Positions 44,060 through 58,261 of a DNA stretch of 64,000 nucleotides are shown piece after piece. Both the position numbers and the translations under genes were made by a program. The notes under the pieces are model-generated. The model made no database searches and was not told where the DNA came from. It saw nothing but the letters and a program-made list of their open reading frames with translations. Source of the stretch: Amaranthus tricolor (taxonomy: Eukaryota > Streptophyta > Magnoliopsida > Caryophyllales > Amaranthaceae); NCBI RefSeq assembly GCF_026212465.1, contig NC_080048.1, forward strand, positions 31,365,517 to 31,429,516, in the 5' to 3' direction. Each line of letters begins with the position of its first letter. Position 1 is the stretch's first letter.

Positions 44060-45530
44060 AATTACAAAAGTACCCTTACTAATAAACCCCAACATACATA
44101 CACTAATATACCCCTTAATCAAAGCGGGATGATCACAAACACTAAGATTGTATTGGAACTCATTAAGTAAAACCCAAGGTAAGCCTTAGTGAAAATATTA
44201 GCAATATTAAAATGGGAAAGGACATATAATACTCGGACATGACCGCAAGCTACCTTTTTGCGGTCAAAATGAATATCTAACTCAATATCTTTAGTGCACT
44301 GATCTTGTATAGGATTAGCCAAAAGATAAATAGCACTAACATTATCATAATGGCCCTGGGTAGCCTTAGAGAATAGGAAAGTGAAGCTCTAGAATTAGAT
44401 TGCATAGCCAACAAGTTTTGACTACTACATTAACGCCAACATGATACTCGACCTCTATACTAGAACAAGAACGTAGATAGGCACTTTGCTGACTTTGAAA
44501 TTAAATTATCACCAAAATAAACACAATAATGAGACGTAGACCATCTAGTATCTAGATATGCAACATTACTAAGATGAAGACCTAAAGATAAAGTACCTTG
44601 AATGTACCAGATAATAAGTTTTAATGCAAGAAAATGACTATTCCTGGGATCACGCATATAAAGACAAATTTGTTGCACAACATAAGAGATATTCGAATAA
44701 CACTTATTTGTATCTTTGGTTTTCAAACAATACAAATAATACATTATTTGTAACCCTCTTATTAGTAAACTCCAATATAAGATACAAATAAGCTTAAAAA
44801 CAAAATACAAATAAGAATTTTTTTACCGATATTCGGACGATTGAAAGTCAGATATTAAAAAAAACCTATTAAACATAAAGTTGGAACTTGGATTTGAGAC
44901 CGGGGAAGTAGAGGAGGCGCCTAGTTTGAGCACAGTCTCCACCAGCGTGTGAGAAGGCTTGCAGTTAGACAATAATCGTCCACTCAATAATATCTGCAAC
45001 CTATTTACCATGTGACATAAATAAATCACATGCGGTAACAACAATCCTTAAAAAAAATAATTAAGGAAGCCCAAGTCCTTCATAAAAAAAAACTCAAAAA
45101 TTAATAGAAATATGATATGCTGTCAAAGAAAATCAGAAGAGGCGATTAGCACAGTATCATTCCACATAAAGTAACAGAAAAGCAATGTATAAATAAAAAT
45201 TGAACGGTCACAAATACTATTGACAAACCCAATGGAGAGAACATAGTCAGTGAAATGCTACTACAATGATCGGGGTTTGTTTCAAGCCATAGAGAGATTT
45301 CTTAAGCGGCACACATATTTAGGAAGATGCACATCACGAAATCCATTGGTTGGTAATATATACACAGTCTCCAGCAAATTACCATGTAAAAATGCATTTT
45401 TGACATTCCACTGAAAAATAGACCAGGAGCTGGATGAAAGCCACGCTAAGAACAACTCTAATTGTAATTGATTTTACAACAGGACTATAAGTCTCAAACT
45501 CTCAACACAATTCAAGCTAATTTATTATTA
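44060..45530 (-). mobile_element. Decayed copia RT-RNase H fragment
   Basis: On the minus strand, from about 45520 downward, RT-like pieces appear with stops: VETYSPVVK..TIR near 45505-45470 and KKSLYGLKQTP near 45300-45260. Then CKPSHTLVETVLKLGAS near 44965-44915 and YVVQQICLYMRDPRNSHFLALK near 44690-44625, STSHYCVYFGDNLISKSAK near 44545-44490, and finally NPIQDQCTKDIELDIHF..VR near 44320-44240 and IFTK near 44195. This is the order of a copia RT-RNase H. It belongs to a different, much older lineage than the 16146-26763 element. No LTRs were found. Confidence 0.8.
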
Positions 45531-46849
45531 TAATTATGAATATTAATAAAAAGAACTGGAAATTAGCAAATGATAACTTTTTTTAGAACCTAACCAAATG
45601 TATTTATTTCGTAGGGTTATAATTGATTGCGTGGAAATTTATTTTCCTAAAAAATTTAAAACTAAGTGAGATTTAAAAGATTTCATTATATTAATATTTA
45701 ATTCTTTCTACCAAAATAAGAATTTTCAAGAGATTAATTGATACATAAGTAAGAAAATATTTTTTAAAAGTATATTTATTTAAATTATTAAATGTTGTTG
45801 AATTAGGTTAAAATTAATTCAAATAAATTAGATTGAATCGACTCAAAATATGTTCACTTCATTTATAAATAGTTAGTTTATTTTATTTAATTGAATATTA
45901 TATTAAAAATATTTTCTAGTAAATTTTAAGTGCTAAATTAGATTAAATATTTTAGTGAGTTATATTGTTATCTAAAGTAATTATATTATTAAAACATATA
46001 GTATTTACATACTTTTCTTAAACAAAAGAGTTTTTTTTTTCTTGCAATATTCTTTGAAATTTTTTTTTTATATATGTCTCTCTACTAAACTCCCTACATT
46101 ACACGGGCTTCTAAACTAGTTTGGTATAATTTGAGATCATCATCGTACCCAATATATCCCACCCATAGAATAATTTGAGATCATGAACCATTGTTCCTTC
46201 TATATATTGTTTAATATTCATGATTTATTGTGTATATTAGTAATTTGGGGTTAAATGTTGTAATTTCTTGTTACTGGTTTCTGCCTTTCGGCATTTCTTT
46301 TGCTCCAATGAACAGTCAAAGAATATGCATGCCAAAGAAAGTATTGTTTTTATTTTTACTATTAGTGATTTAAACTTAATTGAACAATTGCTGTAAATTT
46401 GATTTTATTCTTATAGATTATAATATTCCTATGTCTAAATCAACTAAAAAAACATCTCCGTCAATCCTTTTTATTAACATTTCTGGATAGACAACGTTAG
46501 TATCACTAGTTTTCAAGTGTGTGATAAATTAAACCGTAAGAAAATTTAAAAGTTGCACTGCAAACCTAGAGAAATTTCACATAGGCAAAAACCATAAAAA
46601 TTAAAGTAATGACAATACAAAATGATAGGGTACTATTTGTACTGAAAAACTACAAGACCCAGATTTGAATTTTAGTTAATACCCAACAAGCAAGCACATA
46701 ACGATACAAACTGATAAATGTAAAAGCAAACGAAGTTTTTTTAATCTATTTTCCGACCTACATGTCACTACTTTCTAATGTTCTCCGCTCTAAAGAGAAA
46801 GATGAAAAATGAAAAATGAAAAATGAAGAAGAAAATAATTGGTACTATT
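45531..46849. other. AT-rich intergenic region, includes U2AF 3' flank
   Basis: No gene recognised. The part just below 46850 (pentamer repeats GAAAAAT at 46803-46825) is in the likely 3' UTR of the minus-strand U2AF gene. Confidence 0.5.
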
Positions 46850-49800
46850 TTATCCATCATAATCACATTCAGCAAATTTATTTTCAGGATAAAACACTGC
46901 CACTACTTGGTTTCCGCCAAATTTCCTTCCATTCATTCCTGCTCGCGCTCTGGAGGAACTCTCTGTGTCGGCATATTCCAAAAAGACCTAAAACAAACAA
47001 AAGAGTCATAAACTTTAGTAAAGGTCGAGAATAGACAATAACAAGCAAATACTTGGAAACATCTCCAAGCTCTGATTTGGAGAAAAGAACTTCTTAGGTA
47101 CCTTTCCGACTCCAGGTCCGAGTTCACCGTTTGATCCTGGTCTTGGTATGACAACCCTCACCAAAGAACCTAAGAACAACCAACGAATTAGATGAGGAGA
47201 AAAAGAAGAAGAAATCAACTGACAATGCATGAGGGAGAAAGTTGTTTCAATATAGGCAATTTCTTTATAGCAGAAATGGAGGTTTCCTAAATGTTGCAGC
47301 GATAGATAATAAAAGACAAAATATCAATGGACATCAGAGCTTATTAAACCGAAAAAATAGATTAGCGTAAACGTACCAAACTTTTCACCCTCTTCTTTCA
47401 TATCAATCATTATATCTTGATACTCATCGTCATCTCTAAGATCATCCGCAGTAACAACTTCAGTTAAGCAAACAACTTTCGTGGGAAGTGCTCCAGGTTG
47501 AAACATCATCTTCTGTAATTCATGAGCAGTAATAGATCAAAATCAATAAACATGAATTGATGCAAGTTATGTGGCATGCATATCTATTAGAATGTTCATC
47601 AAACTTTCAAATACCAAAATAAAGTAGTGGGCTATTACCCATTTTACCACATACATACAATGCACTTTTTAAATCATGTGCGTCAAATTTTATAGTTCTT
47701 TGGTTTTGAATTATAATGGAGTAATGAACTGTAGTAAGATGACTCATTGAATCATGTGCACTTCTTATGCAGTTGGGAGCCACTTAATGACATTGGGGGC
47801 AGTGAAATGTAGTTGATACATCAATGCCAAAGTCTAAAGCCTAATAAGTAATAACTATACATTAGTGAGCTACATGAACCAAAATCAACGTGGGAAATCA
47901 TTACAACAATGATTATATACCTACAACAAAGAAATCAATTTTAATGATCATGTTTTTGTTTTTCATTCATTCCTATCTAGAGTCATGCTCTTGCAAATCC
48001 CATTTCTCCTATCAATTTTACTCCTCTAGCCTAAATTACTTTCATCCTACCTCTTGCTCTTCTAAGCTCCTTAATGTTCCAACTTCCAAAATATAAACGA
48101 TTTCTTGCATAAGTGGATATAGCATAGATATTAACTATGTAGCTATAAGAGGGAATCAAAACACAAATGGCAAATTAAGAAGTTGATTGCGTATTTTAAT
48201 ATTAAATTTTAAAAATCAATCTGTACAACACAGTAAAAGTGAAAACAAAAGCAAGAGTTTAGAACGTCATGGAGAATAAAAGAAAAATCCAGTTAAAAGC
48301 TATAAAAGCATGAGAAAACAGACAAAATATAACACTAAAATTAATAATAATTAGCAAGTAGCACACAAATGTAACCGAATGAGAAAACTATTCGTAAAAA
48401 ATCCCAAATGAATACTGAGAAGATATAGATGTGTTTTAAGTCGATGTATTTGGATGAGGTCTCAAACAGCCATTCATCAAACAAAGCCTTAAAATGTGTT
48501 ATTACCTATGTTATCTGAACTTGTATACCCATGTTCAACTCAGATACAAATACAAGTTTCCAACTTTCCAACTTGGCTAATTTGTCAAAAATACCAATAT
48601 AGAACCAAATTAATGGGTTCAAGTGTCCTACCATGTGTCACATGGTTCACGGTCAACTTTAATAAGTTATACACCAGTACGAATTCAGATCGTGATTTGC
48701 TAGATTTGTTGTTTGCTGGTCTGGGTAGTTTGGTTAGATTTCAAGATTCATAATTAATATAAAACCATTTGATTCGTAAGATTTTTTTAAAAAATGTTTT
48801 TTTTTTTGTAAATTTAGAATTAATAGCTACATTATGTTTTTATCTAACAAAATATTTTCTAGGATCAGTTAAGTATTTTGGTAGCTACTTGAAGTTCAAA
48901 TTTTTAAGATAAACCCTGACCAGTTATCTAAAAAATTAACTGCTTTCCTCCATATCTATACCCCAACCCCTACCCTGCCCAGCTACTTTAATAGAAGCAC
49001 ATGCCTTCCCATATATCCGAATTTCTGGTTTCCTTGAAAGAAAAGAAATCTCACCCCTTCATCTTCTAATAAGAAACAGGAGACAATAAACTCTCTCTCA
49101 TCACCTGCCTGTTCAATGAACTGGTATCCCTACGTTGTAAGTTTTTGTCTTCTCTTCTCTGTCTTCAATTTTTTCACGATTTTGCGCACTCATTTAACGT
49201 TCTCTTCTCTACTTTCAATCTCTGTCTTTTACATTTACTTATTTGGCAAACTCTTTCTATTTTCTCTTCTCTATCTTCTACATTCAAATAGGTGATTTCT
49301 CCAACCCAAATCGCAAATCATGGAAATTTGATCTACCTCGGTTGGGGACAATCAAATTCAATCAGTGTTTTGTTGGGAAGAGAGCATATCATGTGACGCA
49401 ACTCGTAACCATGTTCAATGTCAAGGGTTCGACACGGATACTTAAAGTAAAGTGAAGAGCCCGAGAAAAGAGGTTTTAACAAGCAAACAATCGCCACGTA
49501 ATATACAGATCTTACTTTCAAAAGGTCCCAGTAAGGTACCTAAGGGTATACATTGTACCCAGGCACAATCGCAATCATTTATTATTCAACTTTAATGAGC
49601 ATGTTGAGGTTGTTCTCTGATTACCTCAGAGGCTCAGACGTGCAACTTCCATGTTTCATGTTTGGGAAGGAGCAGAGGAGGAAAGAAGGGCAGGGTTTTT
49701 TAAATCATTCTCACAGTGGACCCATAAGAAAAATCATATTAAGGAAGTATTAAATTGACCATGGTGATATTGACAGCTACAGGACGTTTAGCATGGCTCA

Positions 49801-52800
49801 TGCAGCTTAAGAATCTTAAGCATACAAAGCCAAACGATAAAAGAGGAGGGTTAATATTGTTTGGGGTGCTTTAATCTCGTTTACACAACCAAAAGTTTTC
49901 CCTAATACTAATCCCCCAGTGAATTGCACATTGGGACAAGCGAATCAAGGACGGTGCTGGATTTTTGTTGAACCTATTTTGGTTGAATTAAAAAATCAAA
50001 AAGCAAATAAGAGAGCAAATCATGTAACACTACAATCAAATCAACCATAACAATGCATGAATAGCTGATTAGCAATCTGACATGTACTCTAAATGTAGCC
50101 AGTGGTAGATCCTAGTCAATCTGAAAATTGGATCATTTTTCAAAAAGAACTATCCACAATCTGCTTCCAATCCACATGAGAGCAACCATTTACCAAGTGT
50201 CACAGACTACAAGATTAAAACAATTTAGGCACATTAATCAGATGACCATCCTGATCAAATTTGTTTTAGTTTCAAACAGAAAAGAGTATCCATAATCACA
50301 CAGTTAAGAACTCATTTTAATTTAAAAAACATTTTCGTACATCCCAGAATTCATAGACCCATCTACACCCTTTATGATCATGTACACAAAAGATCACAAT
50401 CAGGTACAGACACAGAGAAGAGTATCCATAATCACACAGTTAGAACTCATTTTAATTTTAAAAACATTTTCGTACATCCAGAATTCATAGACCCTCCTAC
50501 ACTCCTTATTATCATGTACACAAAAGATCAAAATCAGGTAAGGACACAAATTAAATATTTAAAAAGCTCATACCTGCAACATTATCTGTTGTTGTGCATG
50601 CTGCAAAACAATCTCTTGCTCAGGCTTGGGTTGAACAGCTCCTTGACTAGCACGTCTAACCGTGAGTGTTTTATCACCCATCTTAATTCCATTCAGAGCT
50701 GCACAAGCAACATCAGTGACCGAGGGATCATTGTAAACACAAAATGCATAGCCCTTGGAGTTCCCAGTTTCTCTGTCCTTCACGAGATCAAAACCTCTGA
50801 GGGCCCCAAAAGATTCTAGCAACTCCCGAATCTGCACTTCAGTTAAGTAGTATGGTAGTCCACCCACAAAAATACGATCAGGGCCCTCGAGTCCACCAGC
50901 CGTCCCTGGTGTTAGTCCAACAGCTGCAAGGTTCAGATTTGGATTGGGTTGACTGGGACCGAGAGTTGCAGCAAGAGACGGATTATAGTCACTAGGCCTT
51001 CGCACCTTACATGCTGTACCCTACACAAGTGCAAATATTGCCCAAAACATAATACGATAGGAAGGACAAAAAATTCAAAGTTCAGCGAGTACAAAGAATC
51101 ATATAAAACCAAAAGGCACCAAGCTCGGTAAACCAAAAAACAAGTAATGGAATTCAAAGAAATGAAAGTTGGAGCCTTAAGAAAAAGATTTTTCGGACAG
51201 CAAAGCCTTAAAATCAAGACAATAAATTTCACAAGGTGTATGTAGATTAATTGCGGATATAAGTGCAAAAAATAAGGTTTTGGTCACGATCGCGAAATAG
51301 ATTTTGTACTTAATGCGAATGATTTCGCTGTCAAGGCGACCTATATTTTGGTCAAGATAATCTCAAAAACCTTTTAAAATAAGATCACAATGCGGTGTTG
51401 CAACCTTGTTTTTGCACTATTGACCGGTGGTTGTGGTGGTGTAATGATTGAGGACAAATGTTTGTAACTGTTGGGGCCATTGGGCGTAGGTTGGATGTAT
51501 TGTCATTGCACAAAATATAAAGTGTAATAGAACAACAGTAGTATAGGAAGACTGATAGAAATATAATTTATTAATATGTTAACCAATGCCAAACTAGGGT
51601 ATTTGGAGGATACTGAAGCTCCCAAGTGTATAAAACACTTTGTCAAAATAAAGCATAATCTTTTTTTTTTCCCTTCCCTTCATTATATACACACAAAATT
51701 GGATGCCTTGGCAGGAAATAAAAATTTCAATTAATAACTAGTTAAAAAAGATATTCCTTGTAGATGATTCTTTCTCTATTGCCAATATTGCCTTCTTTCC
51801 CTTTCCAAGTGATTCTTCAATTCATGATATCTACTCACTCAAATAAGAGACATAACTTAAAAGATTAATATGCACCCTCTATCACAACACAATATAAGGT
51901 TTAATTTGCAACCACACTATAGAAAAGAGAAGGATTCCACTAAGCTTGATCCAAGTACAGGAAATTGTCTATCGAATAAGACTCAAATGAATGATAAACC
52001 TTAGGTCATGAAACTATTTGTTTGAGTCTAAGGGAGTTCCGAGTTATACTATTTAAATGTTCTTGAATGTTGAAACAGCAGTAGACTATCGGTGGTACAC
52101 TTATAATCAGAAATCTGAACAAAAATACAGCTAGTTTACAAGTGACCTACATTTGTGCATCAGTAAAAAACAATCTTACCTCAAATATGATGCCATCCAA
52201 TGCCATGGCATTGCTAGCTTCCTCCACAGACCTCATCTCCACAAAAGCAAACTTCTTTTCATGATTTATATAAACATTGACAACAGCATCACCTGCACAT
52301 TGCAAAATAAAATAAGGAAATCAGAACACATGCCATGTAAAAAAGTAATTAACTACTTAACAGAAGTACAACTTGACAAACCTGGTCCGGCAGTATTTCC
52401 CCCAATTGCAGCCATAACATGGCTAAAAAAGGTTGCCACCGACTATAAAAAAAAAAAAAATTTAAGTCATTGAAGTGACCATTATAGCAGTAACAGCAAT
52501 ACATTAATTAAGAAATTGCCTGAAATACCAGCAAAAAAGTAAAAAACAAACCACCAAGCTAGTAGTCAGGCAAAAAAGAAAGACCTCATGCAAATCCCAT
52601 GGAAAATGTGTAAACTACACTAGAAAAATCAAATAATAGCTCTCAAGAACATGTAAACTCGAGATATTTAAGGTCAATTCAAATAAAAGGAACCGACAGT
52701 CATTTCATCTGCAGTCCTCACTGTGCTCCAGTATCAACTAAATCAACTATCAAGCCAGCTATTTCTTTCTCTCAGAATTTTAAAACATGTGAATTGAACA

Positions 52801-55800
52801 CACTATAAGTACTTCTCTTTAAATATAGATCAAGACTGACAGTACTCAAGTAAAACCAGATATGACTTATCATGAAAGTCACTAATGAGACGACCATAAC
52901 AACCTGTTCGTTTGCTGTTGGAGGTAGCCCGCCAACATATACTCGGCGAGCATGCCGAGTAGCCTGCCACAGAAAAGAAAAAAAGGAACTAGTTAATAAA
53001 AAGAATTTTTTTTCCACAAGAAAAGAAGAATAAATGCAAAAGCCTTAATCCCAACAATATAGGGTCAACTAACTCAACATGAAAATCAATAGGGAAAAAA
53101 AAAGAAATTTAAGAACTATTATCTAAGTGAACCTGCTGAGTCATTGCCTGCATAGGCATAACAGGAAGAGATCCTAATGGCTGCATTCAATAAGAATAAA
53201 AAGATTAGAACCTGCATCATTCAAGTAAAATGTGCATTTTTCTAGCCTACAGCATATGCAAAGTTACCTGTCCAGGAGTCAGCTGTAACATGTTTGGGAA
53301 CATTCCAGGGATTGTTGGAGCTGTTCCAGGCATTTGGCCCGTAAAGGCTGATCACAGAAATATAACATTAGTATGAGCAAATTAGTGAAACAATTAAGGA
53401 GACGCATACAGAAAATAAATTTATATTACACTCTATACATTGATTTAGTGTTCCTTATTATAATGGGCCTAAAGATTTATACTTCTTTAGTTTCAGTTAT
53501 AATGCATTGTATCAAAATGGTATGTTAAATCACGTACACTTATTTATGTGAAGTTGTTGATGATGTTTGCTACCAAGGATCAATTGGAAGCAACCTCTTT
53601 GTTAACACTAACAATGGTAAGGTTGCTAACATCCAATCCCCCAAACTCCGCCTTGGTGGGAGCCACTTGATCGCATTGGTGTAATGAAATGTCATTTTAT
53701 TGGTACACTTGTATTATTAACAAAAATAAAAAGAAACTTCTAGTATTTATAGGTGCTTCCTTGGCTCTTGCAATCGCACTTACTAGTTAAAGATGAGAGT
53801 AAAATAAATCAGATACAAGTGGTGGAGTAAATTGCAAGACTACCAAAACAGGCAATAGTTGCCGTTGAAGACGTACTGGTGCATTGAATCCTTGTTGTAT
53901 ATATAAGCTACAGAAGTCGGCTCACGCCCAATGTCAGCAGTGTCGGGCAAAGTAACCAACATTGCCTTCTTATGCAAAACAAATAAGACACAAAAAAACA
54001 AACACCAAACACAACAAACCAAAAAATGTTTTTCAGTTCCGGAATTATTTCACCAAGTAAATAACTAAAACAAAAATATTAACCCAGAATAAGCTATATA
54101 AGTTTAGCAGATGCTAGAGAGGATGACAAACAAGTAAATCTTAACAAAATACGACCATTAACACTATCAATAAAGCTGTGGAACAGAACCACAGACCTTT
54201 ACAAAAAATTCAGCGTTGTAAGTGGAGAAGAAAAGAAGGTGATATGGGAACACAGAATAGAAAAGGATAGCTTAAAATTATCAGCCAGACCCTAGAATGT
54301 ACCTGCAGCTGTGGTTAACATTGCAGAAGTTGGAGGTGCCATGTCAAACCCACTTATCCTTTTGCTGTAACAACAAAAGTTAGTATGGTAAAATAGAAAA
54401 TGAGTGAGCTAGGTAACATATGACTACAGAAAATGTCACAACCACCGGTAGATAAACACCGCAACAAAAACAAGGAAGAATAGAAAGTACAGAACTACAA
54501 AGCCAACAAATGGCACACTAGTTTTCAACACTTAAATGAGGCTTTTAGTCAGACATTTTCGACCTATATAATAATGCACAAAGTAGATAATGCAAAAAGT
54601 GTACAAAGGTGGAGAAATATCTCAAAAGAATCCCTCAATACAAGGCATCCACCAAAGATAAGGGGATTGAAAAAAAGCACATAGGGCCACAGAAAATGCT
54701 CTGTCTTTCAGAAATAAGGAATCAGAAACTGATATAGTAAAGATTACTGCATACCCGTTATATGAATTATGCAATCAGGTAGATATTTAATCAATTACAC
54801 TAACTACGGGACATATTTATAGAGTTTGATACCAATTTGAACTACGAACCAACAGGTACAGATGCTACTACCACTGTACAGACTACTGATGAAGAAGATA
54901 GAAATGCAAGAAGAAACTTCAAGGAAATTAAGTTGAAATAGGACATGCTCATATTTACAACCAAACCCTAAAGAGGTAAAATCAATTTAAAGGACAGGTT
55001 AATCTATGTGGAAAATAGGGAAGTATCAAACAAAATTTATAAACCAAAAAATTGATGCGACTATAATAGTTAGATCCGCAACCAAAAATACACTATCAAT
55101 TGTCACACATTATTTATAAATGAATTTATCCTATACTTACCCAATTAGTGCATGATCAAAGAATAAAATCTCACCATCAAGTCTCAAACAAGATTGAAGC
55201 ATGTGTCTCTAGATTCAAAGCTAACTTTTTCAGCAGACTAAGGAGAAAGATGATCATAATACATAAATTCATCATTCTCACAACTAATCCTCTCCGTGGA
55301 CAAAGAAGCAACATATTATCAAAGAAACAAGAACCAAAACAAATGGCGCACTTACTATTTTTACATCAATAATAAAACATAATTCAAATAGAGGTGTTTA
55401 ACGGGGCGGGTTGACCCAACGGGTCAAGGGTCAGGTCACATTTTTACGGGTCATAAGCAGGTGGGGTCATTGATGGGCCTTGGTGTAAAGGTTCGGGCAG
55501 GGCCGGATCGGGTAATTATAGGAATTGGTTGTGAAAAAAATTTTAGCACTTTTTTTTATATTTTATATGATATTATTATATACATAGGTGGGTCGACCCA
55601 TCGAGCCATAAAGTAGAATAAAAAAAACTATTATATGAACTTTTTAAAACGAGTCAAAGTGGGCCGGGGGTTTAAACAGGCTTTGACCCGCCCTAGCCCG
55701 TTTAAATTTGACATGATCCGCCCCGACCTAGCCTGTTGAACACCTCAAGTTAGAAAAAAAATGGGATGCATAAAAAATACTCTAAAACTTTAAGATTCAA

Positions 55801-58261
55801 AATTTATATCCATGCAAGACATTATCCTAAGTTAGAATTTAAAGTCAATAGCATGTGCACAAAATTAGTGATGATGCAAAAAAAATGGCATGCACCTTTT
55901 GTAAGAAACAAACAGTTAACCAACCTCTTAGAACGAGAACGCGATCGAGACCTTGACCTATGCTCTGATCTTCCCCTTGAACGAGAACGGTGTCTACGTC
56001 TCTCATCTCTACCACGATCGTAATCTCTCCGCCTAGACAACAATTAACAGACCCTCAGTTAGATGGTATAAGAGGGGGAACACAAGTGTGATAACATCTT
56101 CTAGAATAAGATATTCTCAAAGTATAGAACTTAAAATCTTTTAAAGCGATTGGATCCAAATGGTAGTAAACAAATTCCTAATCCACACAGAAGGACAAAG
56201 TAGACGATCGATATTTCCTTATTCCAAGAGGTGTAGCCTCACAAACAATAACCAATCATAAACTTTGTAAGAAAATTGAGACCACAGTCAACTTAAAAGT
56301 GTTTACAAGTTACAATATCAAAGCCACATACGTTCAGAAAAAATGTAATTATCAGTGATACATGTCTCTGAGTATGAGAAACCACTCTAACAATGCCACA
56401 AAGCGTATAGAAAAAGTCATTTAAAATGTTTAGCATGCTTTCTAGTACTCATAGTTCTCTATCACAAGCAATTCATCAGCAAGTACCAATTAAACACTAG
56501 TACAAGAAAAATCCTAGGAGAATTCTAATGTTGATGAGCAAAAATCATAAATGAAGCCCAATTGTTTCTCTTTCTATGTAGTTAAAATTTATGTTGAGCT
56601 TAAAGTACAGGCCCAAGCCAAGACAGCTGCATTCCAACCATTTTGCAAAAAATGCAGTAACGGAAGTAATGTGGTTATTATAACGTATATTTATCGATCA
56701 AGTGCGTGAGCTATCCCTTGATAAAGCTGAAAACACGATTTTTTTACACCTTTACAACACGAGAAATATTAGCTCATTCTTTCTGAAAACCTTTACATGG
56801 TTGATGCGGCCTTGTTTTTATACTATGATTCCAGCTAATAGCACAATAACAACAACAACAATGCAACCCTTAATCCCAAAATAGTATATACTAAATGATG
56901 ATGGTCCAGTTGAATTTCAAGCCCGCTGAGACCAACATCATGTGGTACCCTCCACTTTAGGACCCAAGAAACTCCAGCCGAGCCCCATGGATCAACTCCC
57001 AACTTGGACTAGCACAACAAATAGCCAAGCCCAAGATCCAACCTGAGACAACATTTATCATCTTAATGCCCCAACTTAGGTTACAAGTCTACATTAATGA
57101 GCTAGGCAATCCCGGAAAATAGCACCAAAGAGCGAAAATGGAGTTATTAAGCCCTATTGACGATATTCTCATACAAACAAAAACTAGAACAGAAAAAAAA
57201 TTTTGATATTTTCAGGTAAACAATCAAAGGAATATGTATGTTTACCATAATTATAAAGAGATTTTAGGCTTTGTCATTGATGTAGTTCAAGTATGCAGGA
57301 AATATGGAAAGAAAAACATCATAAAGCTAGATAAACATCACAGCGCTGACCAGAACTCATTGAGATGACTAAAGTTGTTTTGGAAAAACACTGGACGCAA
57401 AATTGAGTGAGAGAAAAGCAGAGAGCCAGAGATTAAAAATATTACCTATCACGATCTCTACTTCTGTAATAATCATCATCATCCTCTCTATCTCGGTGGC
57501 GGTCACCTTTGTCAATCCTATCCTTATGCCTATCTCTATGACGATCATGATCTCGATCTCTATCACGAGATCTCTCTTTGTCTCTGTCTCGTTCCCTATC
57601 CCTGTCTCTATCCCTATGCCTATCCCTATCACGGTCCCTTTCCTTATCCCTGTCCTTATCTCGTTCCCGACCCTTCTCCCGGTCCCTTTCTCTACTTCTT
57701 GAAGATTCCCTTGCACGATCATGAGAACCATCCTGCAAAATGCATCAATATTAGCACATAATCAGCAATATCACAGCTGAGTGATGAAATGTATGTACTA
57801 CCTCCTTCTGGATTTAGTTATATCATCAACTATTCAAATCATCACATGATCATGGTCACAATTAAAGGGAGTAGAGGTGCAGCAAAGGTCCCTTGAAGTC
57901 TCAAGTGGTACATCAATATCAAAAAAAAAAAAAAAAAAAAAAAAAACTCCAATTGTATTCAACTTATAACATTAAATTCTGTAAACGGGGTTTAAAAACA
58001 AAGCTTTACAGGTAACGAAAGTTTTATAATGCAATAAAAGAGTCCAGCAATCAAGTATTTATGAGCTTTGAAACACTCTTTCGTACTTAAATATTCCAAT
58101 TCCTTTAAGAAAACAATTAAAAAAAACAAAACAAACGAAACAGAATTACAAATCAATACCTGAGATTTCAAGTCATTGAGTTCACCAAGGCCACCATGGT
58201 CAGGATCTTGAGGTTGTTGAGAAGAACCATTTCTATCAGGATCTTCCTGATAATCCGACAT
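46850..58261 (-). CDS. U2AF65: Splicing factor U2AF large subunit (U2AF65)
   Basis: Thirteen minus-strand exons: 58261-58160, 57732-57446, 56032-55925, 54358-54303, 53347-53268, 53180-53133, 52963-52904, 52442-52382, 52292-52180, 51020-50574, 47512-47377, 47169-47102 and 46987-46850. Phases agree throughout; 567 aa plus TAA, close to plant U2AF65 proteins. It binds the polypyrimidine tract in the nucleus and, with U2AF35, defines the 3' splice site. Residues about 35-165 are an RS/RD-rich domain; the Pro/Met-rich linker [12 protein letters not shown] follows. RRM1 is about 232-312 (VYVGGL; KFAFVEM), RRM2 about 353-432 ([14 protein letters not shown]), and a C-terminal UHM about 463-562 carries the diagnostic R-x-F loop (R543-K-F545). 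Exon 3's donor is weak (AG|GTTGGT). Intron 10 is 3 kb and carries a tandem duplication; intron 3 carries a hAT-like MITE. The gene looks intact. Whether it is the A or B paralogue cannot be told from here. Confidence 0.95.
47513..50573. other. U2AF65 intron 10
   Basis: 3-kb intron. It holds a tandem duplication next to its donor (50277-50545) and miscellaneous sequence without a recognisable gene. A plus-strand pyrimidine-rich patch near 48950-49290 with short frames (49243-49455) looks like inserted non-host or decayed repeat material but is not identifiable. Confidence 0.5.
50277..50545. repeat. Tandem 136-bp duplication in U2AF65 intron 10
   Basis: Two copies offset by 136 bp (AGAGTATCCATAATCACAC at 50283 and again at 50419; CATGTACACAAAAGATCA in both). 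They differ by a few bases and small indels. The repeat begins about 30 nt into the intron, next to the exon 10 donor (50574/50573). Confidence 0.85.
54359..55924. other. U2AF65 intron 3
   Basis: 1.6-kb intron, mostly plain AT-rich sequence, containing the hAT-like MITE at 55389-55747. No independent gene recognised. Confidence 0.6.
55389..55747. mobile_element. hAT-like MITE with GGGTC/GACCC arrays, in U2AF65 intron 3
   Basis: About 359 bp with related inverted ends: TAGAGGTGTTTAACGGGG on the left and TTGAGGTGTTCAACAGG on the right (read inward). Both ends hold repeated GGGTC, GACCC and GGCGGG words making GC-rich islands around an AT-rich centre. The flanking octamers (AATTCAAA and AGTTAGAA) agree only partly, so the 8-bp duplication is not secure. 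No coding capacity. Confidence 0.6.
56033..57445. other. U2AF65 intron 2, with a retroposon tail
   Basis: 1.4-kb intron. At 56845-56885 an (AAC)n run followed by GCAACCCTTAATCCC reads on the minus strand as a GGGATTAAGGGTTGC(TTG)n tail, the type seen at 3' ends of plant RTE LINEs and SINEs that copy them. The body of the insertion toward 57080 is unrecognised. Confidence 0.4.
57921..57946. repeat. A26 homopolymer in U2AF65 intron 1
   Basis: A run of 26 A residues, T-run in the transcript sense, about 190 nt upstream of the exon 2 acceptor. Likely a retroposon tail or simple slippage. Confidence 0.9.

Noticed and set aside
48496..49753. Plus-strand frames inside U2AF65 intron 10
   Set aside because: Short, no domain content, antisense to the host intron; possibly remnants of an unidentified insertion.
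57369..57731. Frames overlapping U2AF65 exon 2 rich in Ile/Val/Ser
   Set aside because: Off-frame readings of the Arg/Asp repeat codons of the RS domain.
8997..58261. SYF2, AMS and U2AF65 considered as a functional cluster
   Set aside because: Different strands, tens of kilobases apart, separated by transposons, and AMS is a tapetum regulator; two splicing genes nearby is most simply coincidence.
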